From Bacteroidales bacterium (GTDB lineage Bacteria > Bacteroidota > Bacteroidia > Bacteroidales > BM520): a stretch of DNA of 23,748 bases. Made by a program: the position numbers and the translations under genes. Shown here piece after piece: positions 6,800 to 13,984 of this stretch. The stretch's first letter is position 1; each line of letters begins with the position of its first letter. The stretch spans positions 1-23,748 of the forward strand of contig JALNXP010000009.1 of NCBI GenBank assembly GCA_023230285.1. Direction: 5' to 3'. The notes under the pieces are model-generated. The model saw nothing but the letters and a program-made list of their open reading frames with translations. It was not told where the DNA came from and ran no database searches.

Positions 6800-9460
6800 A
6801 TGGTAACATCATATCGCATACGGGCAAATTATCCCGATTATTTTATAGTAAAACTATATGTTGACATGGGACGTTCTGTTTTTGAGAAAGAGAAAGAATA
6901 CGAAGGCAACAAACCAGGAACAGTCATATACACTTATAGATTAGAAGATGGCACAACGGTAACGGCAGAAATAGCTCCGCGTTGGTATGATATTTTTTAT
7001 CTTTTAAATAACGATTATGATAAATCGAAGCATTATATTGATTTATTGATACAAGAGCAAGAATATGACAGTTCAACGGCGGCGGAATTAGAAGGATTAC
7101 GCATAGAGATGTATGACAGATGTACTAATTACATAAAAGAACATCCGTTATATGATGACGATTTAGTTGTAACGACTTTAACTGAGCAGGATTTCACCAA
7201 AGAATTTATCAGTCACAAGGGCAATGTTTTATTGGCGTTGACGAAGTTATGTTATCCTGTGCCCGATTTTTGTATTCTTTCGGCTAAAGCATATCAGCAG
7301 GAGGATCAATCAGAATTATTAAAAAAGGCGATATATAATCTTGAGGTTATGACTGAGTCGTTTTTAGGTTCTGCCACCAAGCCGTTAATTTTTGCTTTGA
7401 GGAGTGCGATGCCGCAATACATACCCGGATTGATGCCCACTTTATTAAATGTCGGTGTTACAAGCAATGTTCACAATGGTTTGATAAAGATATATGATGA
7501 AAACATGGCTAACAGAATATATCTCAACACATTACATGGGATATTTGATATTTTATCCATAGACATTACAGAAAAGAAGAAGGACATAGAATTAAATATT
7601 GCAGAGCAACGCCAACGAATAAAAGCTATGGAGAAAAACATCCATAAATGCAATGGTGGTTCACAAATAATAGAAGATGCTTTTGCTCAAGTATTAGCCT
7701 ACGTCAATTACATCAGAGATTTCTATAAAAACAATCAGGATTTATTATCAACATTTATGCAGGGCAAGATAGCATATCCGGCTTTGATAATGCAGAAGAT
7801 GGTATGGACAATAGGTAACGACTATTCATATCCGGGAGTTTTATACAGCAGGCATAGTAGGACAGGATTAGGTTGTCAGATAGAGAGTTACAGAAATATT
7901 TTCGGTGAGGAGATAATGACCGGCGACATTCAATCAAATGATATTGAATTTTTCGACAGAGAAGAAGTCAAGGATAGTTATCCTGCGATATATCACTTTG
8001 CTCCGTTATTACCAAACTTAGAGCGCCGTTTTAAGTCACCTGTGACTATTGAATTTGGGGTAGAGACAAGGCAAAACATAACAGAGAAGCAAAATGTAGC
8101 GAGTTTATTTGCGGTTTTACAACTTAATGAATCAGAGCTTACTGGCAGAGCCGCTCTATTATCATCAATAAACATGTACGAAAAAGAGTTTATTGGCAAA
8201 GAAGATGTAGTTGCATTAGTAAGACCATATCATTTACGTCAGATTTTTTCTGACAGCATAGACAGCGAATCTATGAATCAATTAGTTTTTTTCTCTAAGG
8301 CAGTAAATGTATTACCGAGGACGGCAGTAACGGTAAGGATATATTTCAACACAGCTAATGCGACAAATGCCAAGCAGTTAGGAGTTCCCGTATGTCTTTG
8401 CAAAGAAAGATTTTTACCGGAAGACACTATAATTTTAAGTGAGATGGATGCCATTTTGAGTATGACGCCGGCGGCGATACATGTTGTCACAGCTTGTCGC
8501 GGTTATGGTATTCCTGCATTTTTAAATTTAGAATCTTTTGGAGTTAGTTTATCAGACAATAAATTAATCAACAAAGATGGTTTAGAGATAAAAGAAGGTG
8601 ATTGGATTACGTTATCAAGCAGGCAACAAACGATATTCATAGGGAAGGCGAATTACAAGCCGGCAAGATTTATGGATTATTTAAACGGCAAGCAATTTTT
8701 GATGGATGAAAAAGAAGAAAAAGTTTTTATTTTTCTGAAAGAAGCTTATCAGAAGTATAATCAGATAGTTACATCAACAAAGGTAAATTACATCACAGAC
8801 GTTAACACTCTGACACGATTAATAAAATACGACTTACAAGATCATCCGGAGACAGCTGCAGAGATAGCGAACAATTGGTTTGCGGGCAACAGCGCGAAAT
8901 ATTTAAGGCAGGTTCTTGAAAGCAAAATGGGTTCTCATCAAGACCAGTCAAGAGTGTTCAATTTATTGGACAACGGCAAGAAGATTGAGTTTTTTAAGAA
9001 TGCCGTGGCAGTAAGTACAGAAGAGCAATTATCAGGATTAACAGCCGGTGCGTTTATATTAGGGCGTTTTATTGCGCAGCCTCTGCCAAGTACTTTCTGG
9101 GAGGCTTTTGATGATAAAGAGATAGCTTTTATGCTCAACGAGTATGTTTTATATGAAAAATACATCCAAGTTCTCAATGAGGTTGGAGAGACTAAACTGA
9201 CAAAAGTCCATTCAAAGATAGTATCAGAAGGTCTTACAAATTGGGAGCTTAACAATTTCAGCATAGAAGATTTTTTATCATTAAAAAAGACAAATCCCAA
9301 TTGGAATAAAATAGCGGAAGATGCGAAGCATCTTCTTGCGCCGCAAAAGAATACAGGAATGTTAATCGAGAAACTATCTTGTCCATACAAAGATTTATTT
9401 GACATGTCCAAGTCATGGAATGTAGAGATGTTAAAAAAGGCAGGTATATATGAGTGGTAA
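6800..9460 (+). CDS. PPDK-like ATP-grasp + phosphohistidine domain protein lacking a PEP-binding barrel
   Basis: An 886-residue cytoplasmic protein. Residues 1-130 match nothing I recognise. Residues 138-480 resemble the ATP-grasp region of pyruvate phosphate dikinase (PPDK): HKGNVLLALTKLCYPVPDF (Lys140), KPLIFALRSAMPQYIPGLM (Arg201), TLLNVG, MVWTIGNDYSYPGV, then IEF (Glu418) and VLQLNESELTGRA (Gln441). Residues 525-620 resemble the swivelling phosphohistidine domain: LPEDTIILSEMDAIL, then His561 in IHVVTACRGYGIP aligned with the PPDK phospho-His, then IKEGDWITL and IFIGKA. The final 250 residues are mostly helical and are not the PEP/pyruvate TIM barrel, so the phosphoryl acceptor is unlikely to be bound as in PPDK. 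Fusion of ATP-grasp and His domains without the barrel recalls phenylphosphate synthase and rifampicin phosphotransferase. The stop codon overlaps the start of the glycyl-radical activase by 11 nt. Confidence 0.8.
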   Translation: MVTSYRIRANYPDYFIVKLYVDMGRSVFEKEKEYEGNKPGTVIYTYRLEDGTTVTAEIAPRWYDIFYLLNNDYDKSKHYIDLLIQEQEYDSSTAAELEGLRIEMYDRCTNYIKEHPLYDDDLVVTTLTEQDFTKEFISHKGNVLLALTKLCYPVPDFCILSAKAYQQEDQSELLKKAIYNLEVMTESFLGSATKPLIFALRSAMPQYIPGLMPTLLNVGVTSNVHNGLIKIYDENMANRIYLNTLHGIFDILSIDITEKKKDIELNIAEQRQRIKAMEKNIHKCNGGSQIIEDAFAQVLAYVNYIRDFYKNNQDLLSTFMQGKIAYPALIMQKMVWTIGNDYSYPGVLYSRHSRTGLGCQIESYRNIFGEEIMTGDIQSNDIEFFDREEVKDSYPAIYHFAPLLPNLERRFKSPVTIEFGVETRQNITEKQNVASLFAVLQLNESELTGRAALLSSINMYEKEFIGKEDVVALVRPYHLRQIFSDSIDSESMNQLVFFSKAVNVLPRTAVTVRIYFNTANATNAKQLGVPVCLCKERFLPEDTIILSEMDAILSMTPAAIHVVTACRGYGIPAFLNLESFGVSLSDNKLINKDGLEIKEGDWITLSSRQQTIFIGKANYKPARFMDYLNGKQFLMDEKEEKVFIFLKEAYQKYNQIVTSTKVNYITDVNTLTRLIKYDLQDHPETAAEIANNWFAGNSAKYLRQVLESKMGSHQDQSRVFNLLDNGKKIEFFKNAVAVSTEEQLSGLTAGAFILGRFIAQPLPSTFWEAFDDKEIAFMLNEYVLYEKYIQVLNEVGETKLTKVHSKIVSEGLTNWELNNFSIEDFLSLKKTNPNWNKIAEDAKHLLAPQKNTGMLIEKLSCPYKDLFDMSKSWNVEMLKKAGIYEW

Positions 9461-10385
9461 TCAGCAGAATATTAAAGCGCCTTACATTTTTGACATTAAA
9501 AGATATTCCATAAATGACGGACCGGGCATACGCACGACAGTTTTTTTCAAAGGTTGTAAATTAGACTGTATTTGGTGTCATAATCCGGAGGGCAAAAGCA
9601 CTTTGCAGGAGAAAATGTATACTGTCAACAAGTGTATCAGATGTTTAAGATGTGTCAGCATTTGTCCGGAGAAAGCTTTAGTCACTTCTGAAACAGGAAT
9701 TGTATTAGACAACAATTTATGCAAGATGTGCGGCAGATGTGTAGCGGCATGTCCTACAAAAGCCATGGAGTTTGTAGGCAACAAATTTAGCATTGATTAT
9801 TTAGTAGAAGAGATAAAAAAGGACATTCCATTTTATGACAAATCAGGTGGCGGAATGACTGTAAGTGGCGGAGACCCGATACTTTATGTTGATTTTTTAA
9901 AAGAGTTATTAATCAGATGCGGTGAAGAAAAGATTCATCGGGCGATAGATACGACTATATTAGCAAGTCCGCAAACAATAAAAGAGCTGTCGGAGCATTG
10001 CGAGTTATTTTTAATAGATTTAAAGATGATGGATGCCGACAAGCACAAAAAACACACAGGAGTTTCCAATGTAGCCATATTATCTAACATCAAGTTATTG
10101 GCAGACAGCGGAATAGACTTTATCATCAGGATACCTCTTATCAAAGGTGTCAATGCTGACAGCGAAAATCTGACAGAGTCGGCAAAATTCTTATCCTCAT
10201 TACCGTGGCGGTTAAAGAAAGTCAACTTGCTACCCTACCACGACATTGGCAAGGGGAAACATCAGCGGTTGCAGACTACATATAATGCGGAAAAAATAGT
10301 TATGATGTCACCAAGTGCCGAAGAGATTGAACAGGCTATCGGCATTTTCGGCAGTTATGGAATAACGGCGGTACAAGGGGGATAG
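9450..10385 (+). CDS. glycyl-radical enzyme activating protein (radical SAM)
   Basis: A 311-residue protein with the usual order for activases of the PFL-AE/glycerol dehydratase-activase type. The radical SAM cluster motif CKLDCIWC lies near residue 35 after RYSINDGPGIRTTVFFKG. A ferredoxin-like insert with two 4Fe-4S motifs (CIRCLRCVSICP and CKMCGRCVAACP) follows, then GGGMTVSGGDP, then VNLLPYHDIGKGKHQRL near the end. Such enzymes use SAM and a 4Fe-4S cluster to place a radical on a glycine of a partner enzyme under anaerobic conditions. The SAM-binding GGE motif is GGD here (Asp142), a variant also familiar from NrdG. No glycyl radical enzyme with an RVxGY-type site is in the window. The start codon lies inside the end of the PPDK-like gene (ATGAGTGGTAA overlap), which implies translational coupling. 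Confidence 0.92.
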   Translation: MSGNQQNIKAPYIFDIKRYSINDGPGIRTTVFFKGCKLDCIWCHNPEGKSTLQEKMYTVNKCIRCLRCVSICPEKALVTSETGIVLDNNLCKMCGRCVAACPTKAMEFVGNKFSIDYLVEEIKKDIPFYDKSGGGMTVSGGDPILYVDFLKELLIRCGEEKIHRAIDTTILASPQTIKELSEHCELFLIDLKMMDADKHKKHTGVSNVAILSNIKLLADSGIDFIIRIPLIKGVNADSENLTESAKFLSSLPWRLKKVNLLPYHDIGKGKHQRLQTTYNAEKIVMMSPSAEEIEQAIGIFGSYGITAVQGG

Positions 10386-10388
10386 GAG

Positions 10389-11219
10389 TTAATATTTGAA
10401 GCTCGCTGCTGCCCAATTGTTTCTATTGATAACGTGGTCAAAAGTGAGACCATTTTTCAGAGCGCATTCCTTAATAGCCTCAACATCAAAATCATAGAAG
10501 CCACTCATTATCAAGATGCCGCCTTTTTCAAGGACATTTACATATTGTGGCATGTCTTCAAGTAAAATATTTCTATTGATATTAGCAATTATGATATCGA
10601 ACTTAATATCTTTAAGCAAGGCGGCATCACCCAAAAAAGTTTCAATAATGTCGGCATTATTTCTTTGGACATTTTCCAAAGTATTTTCGTAAGCCCATTC
10701 GTCATTATCGATAGCCCAGACTTTAGTTGCGCCTTTTTTTACAGCGAGGATAGCGAGAACGCCGGTTCCGCAGCCCATATCCAAAACAGCCTTATCTTTG
10801 CAATCTATATTCAGCAACTCGGAGATAATCTGGTAAGTTGTCTCATGATGAGCCGTACCAAACGACATCTTAGGCTGTATAACGATGTCATAATCAACGC
10901 CTTCTATATTTTTGTGAAATGGAGCATGTACGTAGCATTTGTTGTCAACAAGCACCGGCTCATAATTTTCTTCCCATTTTTCGTTCCAATCTTCGTCAGG
11001 ACAATCAATATATGTATATGAAAACGGAATTGTATCTTTCAGCTGTTCTTTTAAGTCGACAATAGCCTCTTCAGAGAAAAGTTCAGTTTTCACATAAGCC
11101 TTTAAGACTGTCGGCTCTTCGTTCATAAAGCTCTCATAATCAAGTTCTGCCAAAAAAGCAACAAGGATGTCGCTATCATCTTCTTTGTTTACAACACAAG
11201 TTAGTTCAGTATATTTCAT
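10389..11219 (-). CDS. prmA: ribosomal protein L11 methyltransferase
   Basis: A class I SAM-dependent methyltransferase that trimethylates ribosomal protein L11. The N-terminal substrate-recognition domain (about 1-85) ends in DWNEKWEENYEPV. The hallmark SFGTAHHETT (119-128) is followed by the SAM-binding DMGCGTGVLAI (from 147) and IIANINRNILL (from 210). Length is typical. The ATG at 11217-11219 is preferred because homologues begin MKYxE; an in-frame GTG at 11225 would add two residues. A strong promoter (11243-11272) lies just upstream. The gene is convergent with the activase gene, whose stop codon is 3 nt away, so transcription from both sides meets here with no visible terminator. Confidence 0.93.
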   Translation of the reverse strand: MKYTELTCVVNKEDDSDILVAFLAELDYESFMNEEPTVLKAYVKTELFSEEAIVDLKEQLKDTIPFSYTYIDCPDEDWNEKWEENYEPVLVDNKCYVHAPFHKNIEGVDYDIVIQPKMSFGTAHHETTYQIISELLNIDCKDKAVLDMGCGTGVLAILAVKKGATKVWAIDNDEWAYENTLENVQRNNADIIETFLGDAALLKDIKFDIIIANINRNILLEDMPQYVNVLEKGGILIMSGFYDFDVEAIKECALKNGLTFDHVINRNNWAAASFKY

Positions 11220-11242
11220 ATTCACATATTTTATTGATGCAG

Positions 11243-11272
11243 CAAAGGTATATTAATTTTTTGAAAAACAAA
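11243..11272 (-). promoter_or_regulatory. prmA promoter (TTTG-N18-TACCTTTG)
   Basis: The minus strand carries TTTG (11269-11272), 18 nt, then TACCTTTG (11243-11250), in the same arrangement as at tatA. The distance to the prmA ATG is 23 nt. Confidence 0.65.
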
Positions 11273-11292
11273 TTGCAATAGAAAGTTTTGTA

Positions 11293-11300
11293 TAACTTTG
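11293..11300 (+). promoter_or_regulatory. candidate -7 element of the nicotinamidase gene
   Basis: TAACTTTG matches TAnnTTTG. An ATTG at 11272-11275, 17 nt upstream, is a plausible -33 and touches the -33 element of the divergent prmA promoter. Confidence 0.5.
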
Positions 11301-11313
11301 CAGACATAAACGG

Positions 11314-11345
11314 CATCTGTAAAAGACACAGATGTTTTAATTTTT
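11314..11345 (+). promoter_or_regulatory. terminator-like hairpin in the leader of the nicotinamidase gene
   Basis: CATCTGT (11314-11320) and ACAGATG (11328-11334) form a perfect 7-bp stem with a seven-base loop, followed by TTTTAATTTTT. It lies between the likely transcript start and the ATG at 11351. It looks like an intrinsic terminator or attenuator in a short leader; no aptamer-like structure fits in the available space. Confidence 0.4.
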
Positions 11346-11350
11346 AAAAC

Positions 11351-11896
11351 ATGACAAGAAGAAAGATTTTATTAGCTGTTGACTTGCAAAAAGATTTTAT
11401 AGACGGTGCGCTCACAGTTCCTGATGCTTACAAAGTAATTCCTATCATCAACGACATAAAAAAGAACTTTGACTTAGTATATTTCACTCTTGACTGGCAT
11501 CCTGCCGACCATTGTTCTTTCAAGTCACATGGTGGTCCGTGGAACACGCACTGTGTTCATCATACGGCGGGAGCATGTTTACCTGACAGTGTTTTTGAGG
11601 GTCTCAAAGAAAATCAAATACGTTTTATCTTAAAAGACAGCATATCCGATAGAATGGAATATGGTGCATTTTCTGAAATTACGCCTCAGATAGAGAGTCT
11701 CTTTACTAAAGATGATGAAGTTGTTGTATGTGGAATAGCGGCAGAGTATTGCGTTTTAGAGACACTTAAAAATCTGTTCAGGCTCAGCTGTAAAATCGGC
11801 TTCACGGTAAAGGTATTTCTCAAAGGCACAGCACGCTTTGACAGCTACGACACCGTCTTGGCGTTTATGAAAGAGAACGGCATTGAGGAGTATTAG
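11351..11896 (+). CDS. pncA: nicotinamidase (isochorismatase-like amidohydrolase)
   Basis: A 181-residue cytoplasmic enzyme expected to hydrolyse nicotinamide to nicotinic acid and ammonia in NAD salvage. The catalytic triad is visible: Asp11 in VDLQKDF, Lys in FILKDS (about residue 98) and the nucleophile Cys134 in GIAAEYCV. Metal ligands fit the PncA pattern DWHPADHCSF with a later His in WNTHCVHHTAGACL. The WNTHCV segment matches the WPxHC motif that distinguishes nicotinamidases from other isochorismatase-fold enzymes. The final codons overlap the hipA-like stop codon by 4 nt in convergent orientation. Confidence 0.88.
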   Translation: MTRRKILLAVDLQKDFIDGALTVPDAYKVIPIINDIKKNFDLVYFTLDWHPADHCSFKSHGGPWNTHCVHHTAGACLPDSVFEGLKENQIRFILKDSISDRMEYGAFSEITPQIESLFTKDDEVVVCGIAAEYCVLETLKNLFRLSCKIGFTVKVFLKGTARFDSYDTVLAFMKENGIEEY

Positions 11897-13011
11897 AGAT
11901 TCATACAATACAGATAATCTTTCGATAATATTTCCGCACATTTTTGAGCTATATTTTTAATTGCAGCAAATCCCTTTTCTCGAGGGATACGAATACTTTC
12001 GCCTACTATAAGCATATCTTCTACACTTGGATTTCCATGATTGTTTACAGTAGTGGCATGTTCTCCATTATATCCTTTACTGCATAGGGTTAAATCGTAA
12101 GCAGGAGCTAATCCCCAAACGCCGTCTCGACAAACAAAGCTGAAGTTTTTCGCATGGTCATCTTTATTATCTGAGAGTACATTAAATACCATACGACTAA
12201 ACACCTCATCAACTTGTTTCGGGTCTTGTGTCAGATAACCTGTAATATGGAGCAAAGTTCTATAATCCATTGCAGGATAAGATATTGATTCATTCAAGAT
12301 AGCAGCAGCGGTAGCTACGTGCAACCGCTCACCGTTTTCAATATCAAAGCGTTTGCTTGCAAAATATTTTCTGTCCATCAGTTTAAAGTCCGGTACGGTA
12401 ATACCACATTGACGAGCTAATTCATTATATTTGTATTCCATTGTTCCCATATTTAATGGGTCGTAAGTATGTCTAAATTTCACTATCCAATCGCCATCAG
12501 CATCTTGGAACAGGCATTTAGGACAACAGCCGCCGGAATTACCGCTGTTATAATATAAAATATCTTCGCCATTATCTACCTTTTCCGACAAAACATCTAA
12601 AGCCATTTGCTGCAAAGTATCGAGTTCAAGCGGTGCTGTTTCTTCATCAAAATGGACTTCAGGAAGATAGCACAAAGCCCCCATGCCGGAAGTACCGACA
12701 ATACTCAGTCGTTGCAGCGGTGTCAGTTCAATCTCGCCTATACCCTGTTTTCTCAGCATCCTATTTAAAAGATAACGTCCATAACCATCCGGCAGACTAT
12801 CTTCAAAAATGCCGAAATTTCCTTCAAAAGGCTCCGGCTTGGCAATAAACAAATCAGATTTCAACGGCAGCTCTAAAGGAGAGATAGAAAATCCGTCTGA
12901 CAGCCATTCTTTATCATATTGAAAAACGCATAATCTATTATCAGGCGTCATGCTAAGGGACCCAACCGGACGATTATGATATGTAACAGACAATTTATTT
13001 ATTGATTTCAT
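11893..13011 (-). CDS. hipA: HipA family Ser/Thr kinase toxin
   Basis: A 372-residue protein with the HipA N-terminal subdomain (about 1-115, including SLPDGYGRYLLNR and SIVGTSGMGALCYLPE) and the kinase domain. The Gly-rich loop is SGNSGGCCPKCLF (156-168), the putative ATP-binding Lys178 is in WIVKFR, the catalytic loop is DNKDDHAKN (281-289) and the metal-binding Asp306 is in LAPAYDLT. In the HipBA systems studied, the kinase phosphorylates an aminoacyl-tRNA synthetase (GltX in E. coli) and induces growth arrest; the target here is unknown. The Gly-rich loop has three cysteines where many family members have residues such as GGARPK. The start overlaps the end of hipB by 17 nt, and the stop overlaps pncA tail to tail. 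Confidence 0.88.
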   Translation of the reverse strand: MKSINKLSVTYHNRPVGSLSMTPDNRLCVFQYDKEWLSDGFSISPLELPLKSDLFIAKPEPFEGNFGIFEDSLPDGYGRYLLNRMLRKQGIGEIELTPLQRLSIVGTSGMGALCYLPEVHFDEETAPLELDTLQQMALDVLSEKVDNGEDILYYNSGNSGGCCPKCLFQDADGDWIVKFRHTYDPLNMGTMEYKYNELARQCGITVPDFKLMDRKYFASKRFDIENGERLHVATAAAILNESISYPAMDYRTLLHITGYLTQDPKQVDEVFSRMVFNVLSDNKDDHAKNFSFVCRDGVWGLAPAYDLTLCSKGYNGEHATTVNNHGNPSVEDMLIVGESIRIPREKGFAAIKNIAQKCAEILSKDYLYCMNL

Positions 13012-13321
13012 TGCGTCCTTTTTTTCTATTTTTATTTTTATTAATAGTTTCGAGTTCCTCCATAGTATCGAAGAGAGGTTGTGAAAGCAAAACTTTTATA
13101 TCTTTGGCATAGCCTAATGCTTTTGCGAGTGCTACAAATGACGACAAAGAGATAGTATGTTTCTGTTCAAATTTGGCGATTGTAGGCGTAGGCACTCCGC
13201 TAAGCGTGGTAAGAGCTTCGCGGGAAAGTCCTTTTTCCAACCTGCGTTTTCTAACATTATCGGCAAGTATTGCCAACAACTCTTCCGGCGTATCCATATC
13301 CAAATTATAAAGCAATGGCAT
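12995..13321 (-). CDS. hipB: HipB-like XRE-family antitoxin
   Basis: A helix-turn-helix DNA-binding protein of 108 residues from the ATG at 13319-13321. The frame extends upstream to a TTG at 13345, which would add eight residues. The XRE domain covers about residues 22-80 (VRKRRLEKGLSREALTTLSG, then VPTPTIAKFEQ). The C-terminus is very basic (INKNKNRKKGRN). It precedes and overlaps the hipA-like gene by 17 nt, as in hipBA operons, where HipB neutralises HipA and represses the operon. A perfect 20-bp palindrome (13357-13376) lies between the -7 element and the start codon and is its likely operator. Confidence 0.85.
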   Translation of the reverse strand: MPLLYNLDMDTPEELLAILADNVRKRRLEKGLSREALTTLSGVPTPTIAKFEQKHTISLSSFVALAKALGYAKDIKVLLSQPLFDTMEELETINKNKNRKKGRNEINK

Positions 13322-13356
13322 ATTATTGTATTTAATAAATGACAAAATTATGTTTT

Positions 13357-13376
13357 TTGAATATTATAATATTCAA
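13357..13376. promoter_or_regulatory. candidate HipB operator, perfect 20-bp palindrome
   Basis: The half-site TTGAATATTA is followed immediately by its exact complement TAATATTCAA. The site lies 4 nt downstream of the -7 element at 13381-13388, so it covers the expected transcript start of hipBA. This fits autorepression by the XRE protein. The sequence differs from the E. coli HipB operator (TATCC-N8-GGATA). Confidence 0.6.
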
Positions 13377-13380
13377 TATG

Positions 13381-13388
13381 CAAAGATA
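13381..13388 (-). promoter_or_regulatory. candidate -7 element of hipBA
   Basis: The minus strand reads TATCTTTG, an exact TAnnTTTG match, 60 nt before the hipB ATG. No clear TTTG -33 is visible. It lies in the 70-nt gap between hipB and the upstream DUF3109 gene. Confidence 0.5.
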
Positions 13389-13415
13389 ATAAAATAATGG
13401 AAAAAGGGAAGCCCA

Positions 13416-13973
13416 TCAGCGTTTAATTTCCTCTAACAGCTCGTCATACCATTGTTTTCCAAATTTTCTGATGAGTGGTTCTTTCAGAAATTCATAAAGT
13501 TTGATATTTTTTGTATGTCCGAATGTAGCAGCATCTTTACAGACGCTCCATTTATCATAATTAAGAGCGATTACATCTTGATATTTAGAAAGTCTGATAG
13601 GATACAGATGGCAGGATATAGGTTTGTTGTGCGGTATAACTCCTTGATTATAAGCTTTTTCGATGGCACACTTAGCAATTCCGTCTTCGTAGCAAATAAA
13701 AGCGCAGTCTTTATCGTCTATCAGAGGCGTAACGTACTCACCCTCAACGCCATAGTCGAATACGCCCATAGATTTCACTACATCTATTCCTTTTGCTGTC
13801 ATAAACGGCATTATTTCGTCTATATAATCTTCGATTTGGGAGACTTCCTCTTCTTCTAACGGAGCGCCCACGTCGCCTTCGATGCAGCAGCGTCCTTTAC
13901 AGCAAGTTAAATCGCAGCAAAAATCCACATTTTTTATATCATCAGACAACAAGCAATTTTGGACAACTAACAT
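13416..13973 (-). CDS. DUF3109 family cysteine-rich protein
   Basis: A 185-residue protein of the DUF3109 family, widespread in Bacteroidota. It starts with a Cys-rich block (FCCDLTCCKGRCCIEGDVGAPL, cysteines at 19, 20, 24, 25, 29 and 30). Further conserved-looking segments are CAFICYEDGIAKCAIEKAYN, KPISCHLYPIR and WSVCKDA. The cysteine pattern resembles that of the YkgJ-type putative zinc/iron-chelating domain, so a metal or Fe-S cluster is likely, but no biochemical role is established to my knowledge. It is the last gene of the packed run and begins 11 nt after the MTA/SAH deaminase gene. Confidence 0.85.
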   Translation of the reverse strand: MLVVQNCLLSDDIKNVDFCCDLTCCKGRCCIEGDVGAPLEEEEVSQIEDYIDEIMPFMTAKGIDVVKSMGVFDYGVEGEYVTPLIDDKDCAFICYEDGIAKCAIEKAYNQGVIPHNKPISCHLYPIRLSKYQDVIALNYDKWSVCKDAATFGHTKNIKLYEFLKEPLIRKFGKQWYDELLEEIKR

Positions 13974-13984
13974 AACAATATCGA

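Noticed and set aside
8482..8514. RGYG segment in the PPDK-like protein as a glycyl radical site
   Set aside because: The glycyl radical motif needs R-[IVT]-[CSA]-G-Y. The segment here aligns with the conserved RGMGKP part of the PPDK phosphohistidine domain instead.
8938..9411. 157-codon open frame on the minus strand within the PPDK-like gene
   Set aside because: It is entirely antisense to a gene with clear family motifs, has no promoter or family resemblance, and its composition is what a reverse frame of an AT-rich gene gives.
10665..11021. 118-codon open frame on the plus strand inside prmA
   Set aside because: It is antisense to prmA, which shows all family motifs, and the encoded peptide resembles nothing.
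13322..13345. TTG start for the HipB-like protein
   Set aside because: An in-frame ATG at 13321 is available eight codons later, and the added residues precede the HTH domain without any conserved feature.
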